A stretch of DNA of 64,000 bases from Parabacteroides sp. (lineage in GTDB: Bacteria > Bacteroidota > Bacteroidia > Bacteroidales > Tannerellaceae), in assembly GCA_019417325.1 (NCBI GenBank), contig DXVO01000001.1, positions 1 to 64,000 on the forward strand. Reading direction: 5' to 3'. The notes under the pieces are model-generated. The model saw nothing but the letters and a program-made list of their open reading frames with translations. It did not search any database and was not told the DNA's origin. A program made the position numbers and the translations under genes. Positions 8,027 through 16,446 of the stretch are shown in pieces (positions within the stretch are counted from its first letter, which is position 1; every line of letters starts with the position of its first letter).

Positions 8027-9763
8027 ATGGATAAAAATAAAAGGTTAGCCACATGGCTGCCTGTAATTATTGCTCTTAGTGTAGCTCTTGGGATTTTTAT
8101 CGGTAACCACTACCTCTCCCTTACAAAAGGGAAACGTCATATTTATTCCAGTGGAAATAAAATAAATGCAATCCTCGATATTATCGATGAGCAGTATGTT
8201 GATACCGTCAACATGAAAAAGCTGGTAGAAGATGCTATTCCTAAAGTTTTCAGCGAGCTGGACCCGCATTCGGTTTATATCCCTGCCAAAGATGCACAGA
8301 TGGTTAACGAAGACCTGGAAGGCTCATTCAGTGGTATCGGCGTATCTTTCAATATGCAGACCGATACGATACTGGTGATAAATGTTATCCCGGGCGGTCC
8401 TTCGGAAAAAGCCGGATTACGACCGTTCGACCGCATCATCACCATCAACGATTCCTTGTTTGCCGGTAATGGCAGCAATCAGGAAGTTATTATGAAAACA
8501 CTGCGTGGAGCAAAAAACAGTACGGTAAAACTGGGCGTGAAACGTAAAAACACACCGGAACTGCTTTACTTTGACGTAACTCGCGGGGATGTTCCTGTCA
8601 ACTCAGTGGATGTAGCTTATGAAGTAAGCAAGGGTATCGGTTATATCAAAGTAAACAAATTCGGACGTACCACTTACAACGAATTTATTACGGCTATAGC
8701 CAAACTGAAACAGGATGGCTGCAATTCCTTCATCATCGACCTCCGCGGTAATACCGGTGGCTACATGGAGGCTGCTATCAATATGATAAATGAATTTATG
8801 CCGGAAGGACGCCTCATTGTTTATACGGAAGGTAAATCGTTCCCGCGTAATGATGTATATACCAACGGAACAGGCACTTGCCAAGATGCACCGATTGTTG
8901 TACTGACGGACGAATTTTCCGCATCTGCCAGTGAAATTTTCTCAGGTGCTATCCAGGATAACGACCGTGGCCTGATTATCGGACGCCGTACCTTTGGAAA
9001 AGGACTTGTTCAGTCCCCTATCAAATTGAGTGACGGTTCTGAAATCCGCCTGACAATCGCCCGTTATTATACACCTTCCGGACGTTGTATCCAGAAAAAG
9101 TATGAGTTAGGCAACGACAACGATTATGAACAGGACATTTATAACCGTTTTATGCACGGGGAATTCGACTCTGCCGACAGTATCAAACAAAATAATACGG
9201 AGAAATTCGAAACCTTGATGGGACGCCCTGTATATGGCGGTGGTGGTATCATGCCGGATATTTTCATTCCGCGGGATACGAGCGGCATGACTTCTTATTT
9301 CACAAGCGTATTCAATGCCGGACTGATTAATTTGTATGCTTTGCAATATTCAGACAGGAATTACGATAAGCTTTCGTCGTTCAAAACATATCAGGATTTA
9401 TACAAATATTTGAAACAACAACCTTTGCTTAGCGATTTCACAAACTTTGCAGCAACTAAAGGCATAAAAAAACGTCCGACTCTGATTAATATATCCGGAC
9501 CGCTGATTGAGAAGCAGTTACAATCATACATCATTCGCAATTTCTTTGACGAAGCAGGTTTCTATCCTGTGTTCCAGAATGATGACGTAACACTGAAACG
9601 TGCAATCAAGGTATTGGAAGACGGGAAATCGCTTCCTACATTAGAAAATAAAAGTAACGTAAAAGATGGAAGAGTTGCACAAAGCCAAGCAACAGCTACG
9701 CCGGGATATGGCCTCCTTAAAGAGCTCATATACGAAAACTGTGTTGCAAGAGACATCTGCTAA
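8027..9763 (+). CDS. S41-family C-terminal processing peptidase
   Basis: A single membrane anchor near residues 8-28 is followed by a helical linker, a PDZ domain (about 75-165) and the S41 catalytic core. The middle Ser of SASASE (S300) and K325 (RRTFGKG), 25 residues later, match the Ser-Lys dyad of Prc/CtpA, with D311 at the third conserved site. These proteases trim or degrade periplasmic proteins. The last 32 codons overlap the next gene; family members usually end near the ALKVLEDGK-like motif seen at about 526-535, so this tail looks like a stop-loss extension or a real long overlap. Confidence 0.88.
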   Translation: MDKNKRLATWLPVIIALSVALGIFIGNHYLSLTKGKRHIYSSGNKINAILDIIDEQYVDTVNMKKLVEDAIPKVFSELDPHSVYIPAKDAQMVNEDLEGSFSGIGVSFNMQTDTILVINVIPGGPSEKAGLRPFDRIITINDSLFAGNGSNQEVIMKTLRGAKNSTVKLGVKRKNTPELLYFDVTRGDVPVNSVDVAYEVSKGIGYIKVNKFGRTTYNEFITAIAKLKQDGCNSFIIDLRGNTGGYMEAAINMINEFMPEGRLIVYTEGKSFPRNDVYTNGTGTCQDAPIVVLTDEFSASASEIFSGAIQDNDRGLIIGRRTFGKGLVQSPIKLSDGSEIRLTIARYYTPSGRCIQKKYELGNDNDYEQDIYNRFMHGEFDSADSIKQNNTEKFETLMGRPVYGGGGIMPDIFIPRDTSGMTSYFTSVFNAGLINLYALQYSDRNYDKLSSFKTYQDLYKYLKQQPLLSDFTNFAATKGIKKRPTLINISGPLIEKQLQSYIIRNFFDEAGFYPVFQNDDVTLKRAIKVLEDGKSLPTLENKSNVKDGRVAQSQATATPGYGLLKELIYENCVARDIC

Positions 9764-10220
9764 AATTATGGAGCGGCTGGAAGCGTGCTGTCTCTTCCGG
9801 CAAGCTGAATGTATAGCTCTATATCATGCTATCCCCGGCGAAGTTCAAACCGCCGGGCTGATAGAGAAATGGTATCAAAAGAAAAAAATTCTGCTGCCCG
9901 TTGTGGACGGCGATGATTTGCGCCTGATTCTTTATACGGGCAAAGACTCCCTGAAACCGGGTTCCTTCGGGATACTGGAACCTACCGGCGAAAGCAGTGT
10001 TCCTGAAAGTGAAATCGATTTGATTATCGTACCCGGTGTGGCTTTCGACCGCAAAAAGAACCGATTGGGAAGAGGCAAAGGTTTTTACGACCGGCTACTT
10101 TCCACACTCCAAGTACCGAAAATAGGTATTTGTTATAATTTCCAGCTAAAAGACCAGATTCCAGTGGAACCGTTCGACAAGAAAATGGATTTGATTGTTA
10201 CGGAAAAGGAAATTGTGTGA
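9666..10220 (+). CDS. 5-formyltetrahydrofolate cyclo-ligase
   Basis: The 184-residue protein has the conserved stretches of MTHFS: K and R residues in an N-terminal helix (KAKQQLRRDM), ECIALYHAIPGEVQT, and the ATP/folate site IIVPGVAFDRKKNRLGRGKG followed by FYDRLL. It converts 5-formyl-THF to 5,10-methenyl-THF using ATP, returning folate to the one-carbon pool. I kept the early ATG because the N-terminal helix is conserved, even though it makes a 98-base overlap with the S41 gene. It is convergent with the DUF721/recF pair, with 11 bases between stop codons. Confidence 0.88.
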   Translation: MEELHKAKQQLRRDMASLKSSYTKTVLQETSAKIMERLEACCLFRQAECIALYHAIPGEVQTAGLIEKWYQKKKILLPVVDGDDLRLILYTGKDSLKPGSFGILEPTGESSVPESEIDLIIVPGVAFDRKKNRLGRGKGFYDRLLSTLQVPKIGICYNFQLKDQIPVEPFDKKMDLIVTEKEIV

Positions 10221-10231
10221 TTTGTCCCCGG

Positions 10232-10525
10232 TCAGCGTATCACAATATCTTCTATCACATTAGAGCCTGCATACTGGTTCAGGCTCTTTACCAAACGTTC
10301 GCGACATAGCACCAACTCGCTACGCAATACCGACGAATTGAGAGATACATACAGTATCCTATCCTTTACATATATATTACGGGTATATTGCAGCACCATC
10401 GGTCCGAGCACTTCTCCCCATGCCCGTTTTACACGGATTTGAAGGATTTGTTCGTATAATTCGGTGTTATCTTCAAAAAAATCCCGGATTACCTCTCCTA
10501 TCGATTGTGCATTTCTACGCTTCAT
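10232..10525 (-). CDS. DUF721-family protein (DciA-like) downstream of recF
   Basis: This 97-residue protein has the DUF721 pattern: a basic N-terminus, a conserved W in RVKRAWGEVLGPMV, then VKDRILYVSLNSSVLRSEL. DUF721 includes DciA, a helicase loader in many bacteria; the link with recF is conserved across phyla. Its ATG overlaps the recF stop by four bases, indicating translational coupling. I infer a role at DNA replication or repair, but the exact function in Bacteroidales is not established. Confidence 0.82.
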   Translation of the reverse strand: MKRRNAQSIGEVIRDFFEDNTELYEQILQIRVKRAWGEVLGPMVLQYTRNIYVKDRILYVSLNSSVLRSELVLCRERLVKSLNQYAGSNVIEDIVIR

Positions 10526-11625
10526 TCCTGATCCCCCATCGGTTGGACTTCGCCCTGTTCCACCCGGAACAAAGCATAATCATGGTTAATGGAATGCAGG
10601 ATTGCATCCAGATACTTACGGTTGGTATCGGTAATAAAGATTTGCCCGAAACTGTCGCCCCCGACCAACTGGATAATCTGCTCCACACGGTTGGCATCCA
10701 GTTTATCGAAAATGTCATCCAATAAAAGTATCGGTGTAGTTTGTCCACGATGTGACAAGAAAGCAAACTGGGCAAGTTTCAGTGCTATCAGGTATGTCTT
10801 GTTCTGTCCCTGCGAACCGACACGACGAATCAGGTAGTTATCCAACGTCATCTCCAATTCGTCCTTATGAATGCCTGAAGAGGTATATCCGAGGATACGG
10901 TCGCGTTCGCGGTTGACCTGCAACATTCCGGACAATTCCCCTTTTTCCAGTTGGGATACATAACGCAATCCCACCTGCTCCTTCGACTGGCAGATTGTCT
11001 GGTAATACTCATTGAATATGGGAGTGAAATCATCCACCAGGGAACGGCGTTTATCATAAACCGTTTTCCCATACATATCCAATTGTATTTCAAGCACCTC
11101 ATACAAGGAAGCGTCCATACACTGGTCTTTTAACAGTGTATTCCGCTGGAGCAAGGCTTTATTATATTGTATCAGGGCATGCAAATACTGTTTATCCTGC
11201 TGGGAAATGATTACATCCAGAAAACGGCGTCGCTCCTCGCTCCCACCCCGGATTAACTCGGAATCGGCAGGAGAAACCATTACCAAGGGCAGCAATCCGA
11301 TGTGTTCGGAAAGTTTATCATATTCTTTCTTATTCCTTTTAAACTGCTTACGCTGGCGACGGCGGATTGCACAGAATATCTCTTCCTCCTTTCCCTCATA
11401 GTCGTAGTTGCCCTGTATGACGCACAAATCCTGTTCATTATTTATAATCTGGCTATCAGCCGTATTCACATGACTCTTGCAAAATGACAAATAATGGATA
11501 GCGTCCAGCAGGTTCGTCTTCCCCATTCCGTTGTTACCGAAAAAACAATTTATTTCCGGAGAGAATGAAACTTCTGCCTGAAGAATATTTTTGTAGTTGA
11601 GTATAGAGAGTTTCTTTAGTATCAT
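10522..11625 (-). CDS. recF: DNA replication and repair protein RecF
   Basis: The 367-residue protein starts with ILKKLSILNYKNI, the RecF N-terminal strand, and carries Walker A GNNGMGKT (30-37). The SMC-like signature SQGQNK and Walker B LLLDDIFDKLD lie near the C-terminus. RecF is a cytoplasmic ATPase that loads RecA at single-strand gaps with RecO and RecR. I chose the ATG over a GTG two codons upstream because it lies 19 bases after the -7 element, leaving room for a short leader. It is co-transcribed with the DUF721 gene, which it overlaps by four bases. Confidence 0.92.
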   Translation of the reverse strand: MILKKLSILNYKNILQAEVSFSPEINCFFGNNGMGKTNLLDAIHYLSFCKSHVNTADSQIINNEQDLCVIQGNYDYEGKEEEIFCAIRRRQRKQFKRNKKEYDKLSEHIGLLPLVMVSPADSELIRGGSEERRRFLDVIISQQDKQYLHALIQYNKALLQRNTLLKDQCMDASLYEVLEIQLDMYGKTVYDKRRSLVDDFTPIFNEYYQTICQSKEQVGLRYVSQLEKGELSGMLQVNRERDRILGYTSSGIHKDELEMTLDNYLIRRVGSQGQNKTYLIALKLAQFAFLSHRGQTTPILLLDDIFDKLDANRVEQIIQLVGGDSFGQIFITDTNRKYLDAILHSINHDYALFRVEQGEVQPMGDQE

Positions 11626-11644
11626 CAGCACTATATTAGTGGGA

Positions 11645-11652
11645 CAAAATTA
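11645..11652 (-). promoter_or_regulatory. -7 element of the recF promoter
   Basis: TAATTTTG on the minus strand, 19 bases before the recF ATG, fits the Bacteroides -7 consensus and implies a leader of only about 12 bases. It is back to back with the promoter of the rightward TPR gene. Confidence 0.5.
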
Positions 11653-11694
11653 AAAAATATACTTCTAAATGTAGATTATATCAGTAAAAAAAAC

Positions 11695-11702
11695 TACTTT
11701 TG
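11695..11702 (+). promoter_or_regulatory. -7 element for the TPR gene
   Basis: TACTTTTG with a following GC, 58 bases before the start codon, matches the Bacteroides -7 element. The long AT-rich leader is typical of the group. Confidence 0.55.
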
Positions 11703-11760
11703 CGCTTTGAATTGCCACAGGCATAATTTGAGATAAATAATAAAACAACTATAAAACATT

Positions 11761-12450
11761 ATGGCTACTAAGGAAAAAGACACCAACAAGGAGTTAGAAG
11801 TAGAAGAAATTGTTTCGAAATCGGAACAGTTCATTGAAAACAATTCAAAGAAAATCATTTACGGAATTATAGCTATCGCACTTGTTGTTGGAGCTGTGTT
11901 TGGAATTAAACACGGATATTTGATTCCGAAAGAAAAGGAAGCCGCGGCAGCAATGTTTAAGGGAGAGCAGTATTTCGCCAGAGATTCTTTTAATCTGGCA
12001 TTAAATGGAAATGGTGCCGACTATGAAGGTTTTGAAACCATCATAAGCAAATACGGAAGCACTCCGTCCGGAAATCTGGCTAAAGCTTATGCCGGTATTT
12101 GCTACTTCAACCTGGGAGATACAGAGAAGGCTATCGATTTGTTGAAATCTTATAGCGGAGGCGATGATATGATTTCTCCGGCTATTACCGGTTTGATTGG
12201 CGACTGCTATGTAAACATGGGTAAAGTAAAAGAAGGTATCAGCTATTTCGAAAAAGCTGCAAAAGAAGCAGACAACGAAGTAATCAGCCCGACTTACCTG
12301 AAAAAAGCAGGATTGGCTTACGAAGACCTGAAACAGTATAAAGATGCCGTAAAAGCATACAGCACGATTAAAGAAAAATACTTCAATTCCATGGAAGCTT
12401 CCGATATTGATAAATATATCACACGGGCTTCTGTATTAGGAAACAAATAA
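11761..12450 (+). CDS. Membrane-anchored tetratricopeptide repeat protein
   Basis: A charged N-terminal region of about 33 residues is followed by one membrane helix (IIYGIIAIALVVGAVFGI, about 34-51) and a periplasmic TPR solenoid (GNLAKAYAGICYFNLGDTEK and later repeats) to residue 229. The shape recalls YfgM/Tol-Pal associated scaffold proteins, which bind partner proteins near the Sec translocon or envelope. No enzymatic motif is present. It is transcribed alone: it has its own promoter and is followed by a hairpin terminator before ribH. The partner is unknown. Confidence 0.75.
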   Translation: MATKEKDTNKELEVEEIVSKSEQFIENNSKKIIYGIIAIALVVGAVFGIKHGYLIPKEKEAAAAMFKGEQYFARDSFNLALNGNGADYEGFETIISKYGSTPSGNLAKAYAGICYFNLGDTEKAIDLLKSYSGGDDMISPAITGLIGDCYVNMGKVKEGISYFEKAAKEADNEVISPTYLKKAGLAYEDLKQYKDAVKAYSTIKEKYFNSMEASDIDKYITRASVLGNK

Positions 12451-12482
12451 GAGGTCACTTACTTTTTAAATAATCACAATTG

Positions 12483-12519
12483 GAGGATGTCTCATATAAA
12501 AAGGCATCCTCTTCTTTTA
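12483..12519 (+). terminator. Hairpin terminator after the TPR gene
   Basis: GAGGATG (12483-12489) pairs with CATCCTC (12505-12511) and is followed by TTCTTTT. It lies between the TPR gene and ribH, just before the ribH start, so it may lower read-through into ribH. Confidence 0.6.
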
Positions 12520-12531
12520 ATAATAGAACTT

Positions 12532-13011
12532 ATGGCTACAGCTTATCAGAATTTATCAGAGTACGACTTCAACAGTGTTCCCGACGGATCTGAAATGTCT
12601 ATCGGTATTGTCGTAGCAGAATGGAACAAAAATATTACAGAAAAACTTCTGGAAGGGGCTTGCAACACTTTGGAAAAACATGGTGTAAAACCGGAAAACA
12701 TACTGGTTAGCCGTGTTCCGGGCAGTTTTGAACTGACATTCGGCGCGAAACATATGGCTGAAACAAAAGAATTAAACGCTATTATCGTTTTAGGCAGCGT
12801 TGTAAGAGGAGATACTCCCCATTTTGATTATGTATGTTCAGGTGTTACACAAGGTATCACGGAACTGAATCTGATGTACGATATTCCTTTCATATTCGGA
12901 TTGTTAACTACCGACAACATGCAGCAGGCAGAAGACCGTGCTGGGGGCAAATACGGAAATAAAGGGGATGAAGCGGCTGTAACCGCATTAAAAATGGCTG
13001 ATATTTCTTGA
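12532..13011 (+). CDS. ribH: 6,7-dimethyl-8-ribityllumazine synthase
   Basis: The 159-residue product shows the lumazine synthase signatures: IGIVVAEWNKNIT, RVPGSFELTFGAK, VLGSVVRGDTPHFDYVC (substrate loop with the catalytic His region) and FGLLTTDN with AEDRAGGK. It condenses the ribityl-aminopyrimidine with dihydroxybutanone phosphate in the penultimate step of riboflavin synthesis, as a cytoplasmic multimer. I took the ATG beginning MATAYQNLSEYDF rather than an in-frame ATG 45 bases upstream, because that one lies inside the preceding terminator hairpin. No FMN riboswitch is visible upstream, and no other riboflavin gene is next to it. Confidence 0.93.
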   Translation: MATAYQNLSEYDFNSVPDGSEMSIGIVVAEWNKNITEKLLEGACNTLEKHGVKPENILVSRVPGSFELTFGAKHMAETKELNAIIVLGSVVRGDTPHFDYVCSGVTQGITELNLMYDIPFIFGLLTTDNMQQAEDRAGGKYGNKGDEAAVTALKMADIS

Positions 13012-13041
13012 TGAAATATTTGCAAGTTTCAAAATTAATCG

Positions 13042-13049
13042 TACCTTTG
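13042..13049 (+). promoter_or_regulatory. -7 element of the tRNA-Tyr/tRNA-Gly operon
   Basis: TACCTTTG followed by CAC, 21 bases before the first mature tRNA base, is a typical Bacteroides stable-RNA promoter. Confidence 0.65.
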
Positions 13050-13070
13050 CACTGCAATTGAAAATAACAG

Positions 13071-13153
13071 GGGCAGTTACCAGAGTGGCCAAATGGGGCT
13101 GACTGTAACTCAGCTGGCTTTCGCCTTCGGTGGTTCGAATCCATCACTGCCCA
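13071..13153 (+). tRNA. tRNA-Tyr (GTA anticodon)
   Basis: The acceptor stem GGGCAGT/ACTGCCC closes an 83-base class II tRNA with a long variable arm (CTGGCTTTCGCCTTCGG), as expected for bacterial tRNA-Tyr. The anticodon loop CTGTAAC places GTA. The T loop TTCGAAT is intact and the 3' CCA is not encoded. It is followed after 22 bases by tRNA-Gly. Confidence 0.95.
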
Positions 13154-13175
13154 CTGCTTAATTTCAATACATATT

Positions 13176-13248
13176 GCGGAAGTAGCTCAGTTGATAGAGC
13201 ATTAGCCTTCCAAGCTGAGGGTCGCGGGTTTGAGCCCCGTCTTCCGCT
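13176..13248 (+). tRNA. tRNA-Gly (TCC anticodon)
   Basis: The acceptor stem GCGGAAG/CTTCCGC with discriminator T, the D arm AGCTCAGTTGATAGAGC, anticodon loop CTTCCAA (TCC) and T arm GCGGGTTTGAGCCCCGT define a 73-base tRNA-Gly. The 3' CCA is not encoded. A strong terminator begins four bases downstream. Confidence 0.95.
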
Positions 13249-13251
13249 CTC

Positions 13252-13287
13252 AAAAAAAGGAAAACCGAATGGTTTTCCTTTTTTTAT
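13252..13287 (+). terminator. Terminator of the tRNA operon
   Basis: AAAGGAAAACC-GAAT-GGTTTTCCTTT is a perfect hairpin with a GAAT loop followed by a run of T residues, a classic intrinsic terminator that could act in both directions. Confidence 0.85.
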
Positions 13288-13397
13288 TCCTATTCCTTTC
13301 CATTTACGTCTACGTTTATTTGTTCTACAGTCATGTTTAAACTATTTTTGTATCAATCATACTTATTACAAAAACACAAATATTATCCACACCATCT

Positions 13398-13625
13398 ATG
13401 ACAAAGAAAGAAGCTATCAAAATATTCGAAGAATAGAAAGTCCGTACTGTATGGGACGACGAAACGGAAGAATGGTATTTTTCTATAGTAGACGTTGTTA
13501 GTATCCTTACAGATAGTGTCGATGGCAGAAAATATTGGAATAAGCTCAAACAGGGGCTTAAAGCCGAAGGCAGTGAGTTGGTGACAGTTTGTCACCAACT
13601 GAAACTACCTATTGTACTCAAATAA
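13398..13625 (+). pseudogene. Truncated DinD/BRO-family remnant with an in-frame stop
   Basis: The frame begins MTKKEAIKIFEE, meets TAG at 13434-13436, then continues KVRTVWDDETEEWYFSIVDV to LTDSVDGRKYWNKLKQ and a GSELVTVCHQLKLP block. It matches the conserved N-terminus of DinD/BRO-type phage antirepressor-like proteins, in which the TAG position is normally a Lys codon (AAG). After CHQLKLP the similarity ends and a stop follows, so only about 75 codons of a normally much longer gene remain. A point stop plus 3' loss make it a dead remnant, probably a relic of mobile DNA beside the tRNA genes. Confidence 0.75.
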
Positions 13626-13659
13626 GTATTTATAGTTTTAACCTTCTAAAAATAATCGT

Positions 13660-14814
13660 ATGAAAGGAAGAATTACAATCTCACTACTGTTCACGTTCCT
13701 GTTGGCCGGATGTGGAAGCGGAAATAAACAACCGGCAGACGATCTGATTACGGTTGATGTTACGGCAAACTACCCGAAAAGAGAATTAATTCTTCAGGAC
13801 TTCATGGATGTTGAATATATTCCTTTGGAAACTACCGACGAATTTCTTGTAAAAGGGAGAGTAATGGATGTCAGCGAGAATCTCATAGCTGTGGCAAATA
13901 CAAAAGAAGGAGATATTCTACTCTTTGATAGGACAACAGGTAAAACTTTTAAGAAAATCAACCATAAGGGACAAGGTCCTGAAGAATATGTGCTGATCTA
14001 TAGTCTCCTTTTAAACGAGGATAAGAACGAGATGTTTGTAAGCGACCCTCTTTCAAGTAAAATACAAGTATATGATTTTGACGGTAATTATAAAAGAAGC
14101 ATATCCTATAATAAAATGATCATATTTGTTTTCTACCACTATAATGAGGAGCATTTTCTATGCGAGGAGATTTGTGTGCCAGGAAACGAGGGTTCCGCAA
14201 AAACCTTCTTCCTTTTATCCAAACAGGATGGGAGTATGAAAGAAATTAAAATTCCATACGAAAAAAGAAAATCGGTAGTGATAGCGAAACAGGAAGGAGG
14301 AATGAGTTTGACCAGTTCTCCCCAAAACGGTTTTATCGTTCCTTATCAAAATAGCTGGATATTGACCGAACCTTCCGCAGATACTGTGTATCTGTATCAG
14401 CCGGATCATAGTATTCGCCCCTTAATGACAAGAATCCCTTCCGTGCAAACTATGACACCGGAGGTATTTCTGTTTCCCAGTGTTTTTACAGACCGCTACT
14501 ATTTCATGCAAACGGTAAAAAAGGAATATGATTTTGAGAAAGAGGAAGGATTTCCCACAACTGATTTAATGTATGACAAACAGAAAAAGAAAATATACCA
14601 ATTTACTCTTCTCAATAATGATTATGCAGGAAGAAAGGAGAATATGTTCCTACGCAATCTAAGTAATAAGATTACATTCCACGCAACACTGGATGTTTCA
14701 GAGCTAATGGAGGCTAATAAAAAAGGTAAGCTAAACGGAAAACTGAAAGAAATTACCTCCAAATTAGATGAAGAATCAAATCCCGTGATTATGTTAGTAA
14801 AGAATAAGAAGTAA
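13660..14814 (+). CDS. 6-bladed beta-propeller lipoprotein
   Basis: The N-terminus MKGRITISLLFTFLLAGCGSG is a lipoprotein signal with lipobox LAGC (Cys18). The rest (384 residues) has the pattern of the Bacteroidales 6-bladed propeller family: the opening blade DVEYIPLETTDEFL, DILLFDRTTGKTFKKI, GQGPEEY and IQVYDFDGNYKRSI. Such proteins are usually envelope lipoproteins of unknown ligand, often near SusCD loci. It is convergent with the susCD genes, with a hairpin between them. No promoter matching the consensus was found in the short stretch after the DinD remnant. Confidence 0.82.
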   Translation: MKGRITISLLFTFLLAGCGSGNKQPADDLITVDVTANYPKRELILQDFMDVEYIPLETTDEFLVKGRVMDVSENLIAVANTKEGDILLFDRTTGKTFKKINHKGQGPEEYVLIYSLLLNEDKNEMFVSDPLSSKIQVYDFDGNYKRSISYNKMIIFVFYHYNEEHFLCEEICVPGNEGSAKTFFLLSKQDGSMKEIKIPYEKRKSVVIAKQEGGMSLTSSPQNGFIVPYQNSWILTEPSADTVYLYQPDHSIRPLMTRIPSVQTMTPEVFLFPSVFTDRYYFMQTVKKEYDFEKEEGFPTTDLMYDKQKKKIYQFTLLNNDYAGRKENMFLRNLSNKITFHATLDVSELMEANKKGKLNGKLKEITSKLDEESNPVIMLVKNKK

Positions 14815-14832
14815 AACAGGAATAGGACTGAA

Positions 14833-14870
14833 TAAAAAATGCAGGAACGGGTATCACTACCGGTTCCTGC
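14833..14870 (-). terminator. Terminator downstream of susD
   Basis: GCAGGAAC (14841-14848) pairs with GTTCCTGC (14863-14870), with further pairing inside. On the minus strand the stem is followed by ATTTTTTATT, so it ends the leftward susCD transcript. On the plus strand no T tract follows. Confidence 0.75.
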
Positions 14871-14924
14871 GAAAATTAGTGTGTCTAAAAACTGGAGTAC
14901 TCCCAAATAATAAAAATATCGTTA

Positions 14925-16427
14925 TCAGTATCCCGGATTCTGTTGATCTCTTATCTGAGGATTGGCATCTATTTCAGCTTGCGGTATCGGCCATACAAAA
15001 CGATAATCACCGGCTTCCTTTACCATCTTTTCCCCATTCGGAGCATCCGGCAAGACGATGTAATTCTTATCCTGCGCCGGTGTACGTTTCATAGCTACAT
15101 TCCAACGCTTCAAGTCCATAATGCGGTATCCTTCGCAGAATAATTCCTTCCAACGTTCCTGCTGTATCTCGCTCATTAAAGCACTGCCCGTATAATCTGT
15201 ATCGACCCAGTTAGCAATACGTTTCTTACGCAAGTCGTTCAACATCTTTGATGCGGACTCGTTATCACCGGCGTTTGCATATGCTTCGGCTGCAATCAGG
15301 TACATTTCGGAAATGCGGAAAACCTTCTGCATATTATAATAGGTAGTCTTTCCGGTATACGTATCCGGATTGCCCGGATATTTATGACAGAGATACAATT
15401 CTACTTCCCCTATGCCGGTATTCAATCTTTCTTTAGAAAAATAAGCATCGAAACGAATATCGTTTTCTTTATCGTATGCATCCAGAATACCGCTTTCCGG
15501 AATATAATCAGGCTTAAACAATTCCCATTTCCCATCCGTATCGGCTATCAGATAATTACCGATACCGGAAGCACTTGCCTTTTCCGTTATATCCATATAG
15601 GTCTGCCAAATTGTTTCCGTACCATTATCATTCACCCACATATCCCGGTATTCGGCCTTATCCGAAATCAAGGAATATTTTCCTTCATTAATCAGAGACT
15701 TAGCCATTGAAGAGGCTGTAGCCCAATCGTGCATCTGTAATGCCACACGTGCTTTAAGTGCTTTTACAACATCCACCGTAACATAGTTAGAGCAAACTTC
15801 GCCCGGAGCGGTTATCATATCAGTAGCTTTTCCAAGGTCTGAAACGATTTGCTTGTAAGTTTCTTCCATAGTTGAACGCGCCGGATAAGTAGCCGCATCG
15901 GCAGAAGGGACATACTTTGTCAGTATAGGAACCCCTAAATCCGATGCAGCGGAAGACGGTTCGTAATCCTTGCAATATTTCAGAGTCAAATCAAAATGGG
16001 CCAAAGCACGGGCAAAATAGGCTTCTCCCATATACTCGTTCATCTGTGCCCTTTCCTCTTCCGTAGCTGTCTCCATCAAAGAAGGAATCGTTTCAATCAT
16101 CAGATTCGCATTGGCAATAATATAATAGTTATCCTGCCAATTGCCACTGGCATCCGATGCTTCGAGTTCCCAACGGTAATTGCCACCATAACTATTGCTA
16201 TAGCCTACCACCGGATTGAAACCATCGGCAGATATTTCCACATTCAGCAGATAGTTATATAAGGAATTACGGAAATCTGCATACAAATCATTACGGAAAG
16301 CCTTACAGTCGGCAAGTGTTTGTAAAGACTCGTTGGTCTCTATCTTATCGAACGGAAGCTTATCCATATCACAGGCAGTAAATCCTGCCAACACCGACAT
16401 TGCGGATATGATTAATATCTTTTTCAT
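14925..16427 (-). CDS. SusD/RagB-family surface glycan- or nutrient-binding lipoprotein
   Basis: I chose the ATG giving MKKILIISAMSVLAGFTACD, a lipoprotein signal with Cys20, rather than a TTG six codons upstream. The 500-residue product has SusD landmarks: the TPR-like helical core with YMGEAYFARALAHFDL, RSTMEETYKQIVSDL, VFRISEMYLIAAEAYANAGD, the RKKRIANW and QQERWKELFCEGYRIMDLKRW blocks, and an ending like PIPQAEIDANP. SusD proteins sit over the SusC pore at the cell surface and capture ligand. The ATG lies 19 bases after the susC stop. Because the susC 5' end is inverted away, this gene probably also lacks its promoter in this orientation. Confidence 0.92.
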   Translation of the reverse strand: MKKILIISAMSVLAGFTACDMDKLPFDKIETNESLQTLADCKAFRNDLYADFRNSLYNYLLNVEISADGFNPVVGYSNSYGGNYRWELEASDASGNWQDNYYIIANANLMIETIPSLMETATEEERAQMNEYMGEAYFARALAHFDLTLKYCKDYEPSSAASDLGVPILTKYVPSADAATYPARSTMEETYKQIVSDLGKATDMITAPGEVCSNYVTVDVVKALKARVALQMHDWATASSMAKSLINEGKYSLISDKAEYRDMWVNDNGTETIWQTYMDITEKASASGIGNYLIADTDGKWELFKPDYIPESGILDAYDKENDIRFDAYFSKERLNTGIGEVELYLCHKYPGNPDTYTGKTTYYNMQKVFRISEMYLIAAEAYANAGDNESASKMLNDLRKKRIANWVDTDYTGSALMSEIQQERWKELFCEGYRIMDLKRWNVAMKRTPAQDKNYIVLPDAPNGEKMVKEAGDYRFVWPIPQAEIDANPQIRDQQNPGY

Positions 16428-16446
16428 ATAATCTTTCTTTTTCAAA

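Noticed and set aside
13130..13501. A 123-codon frame on the plus strand over the tRNA region
   Set aside because: It runs through the tRNA-Gly gene and its terminator, so it cannot be a gene.
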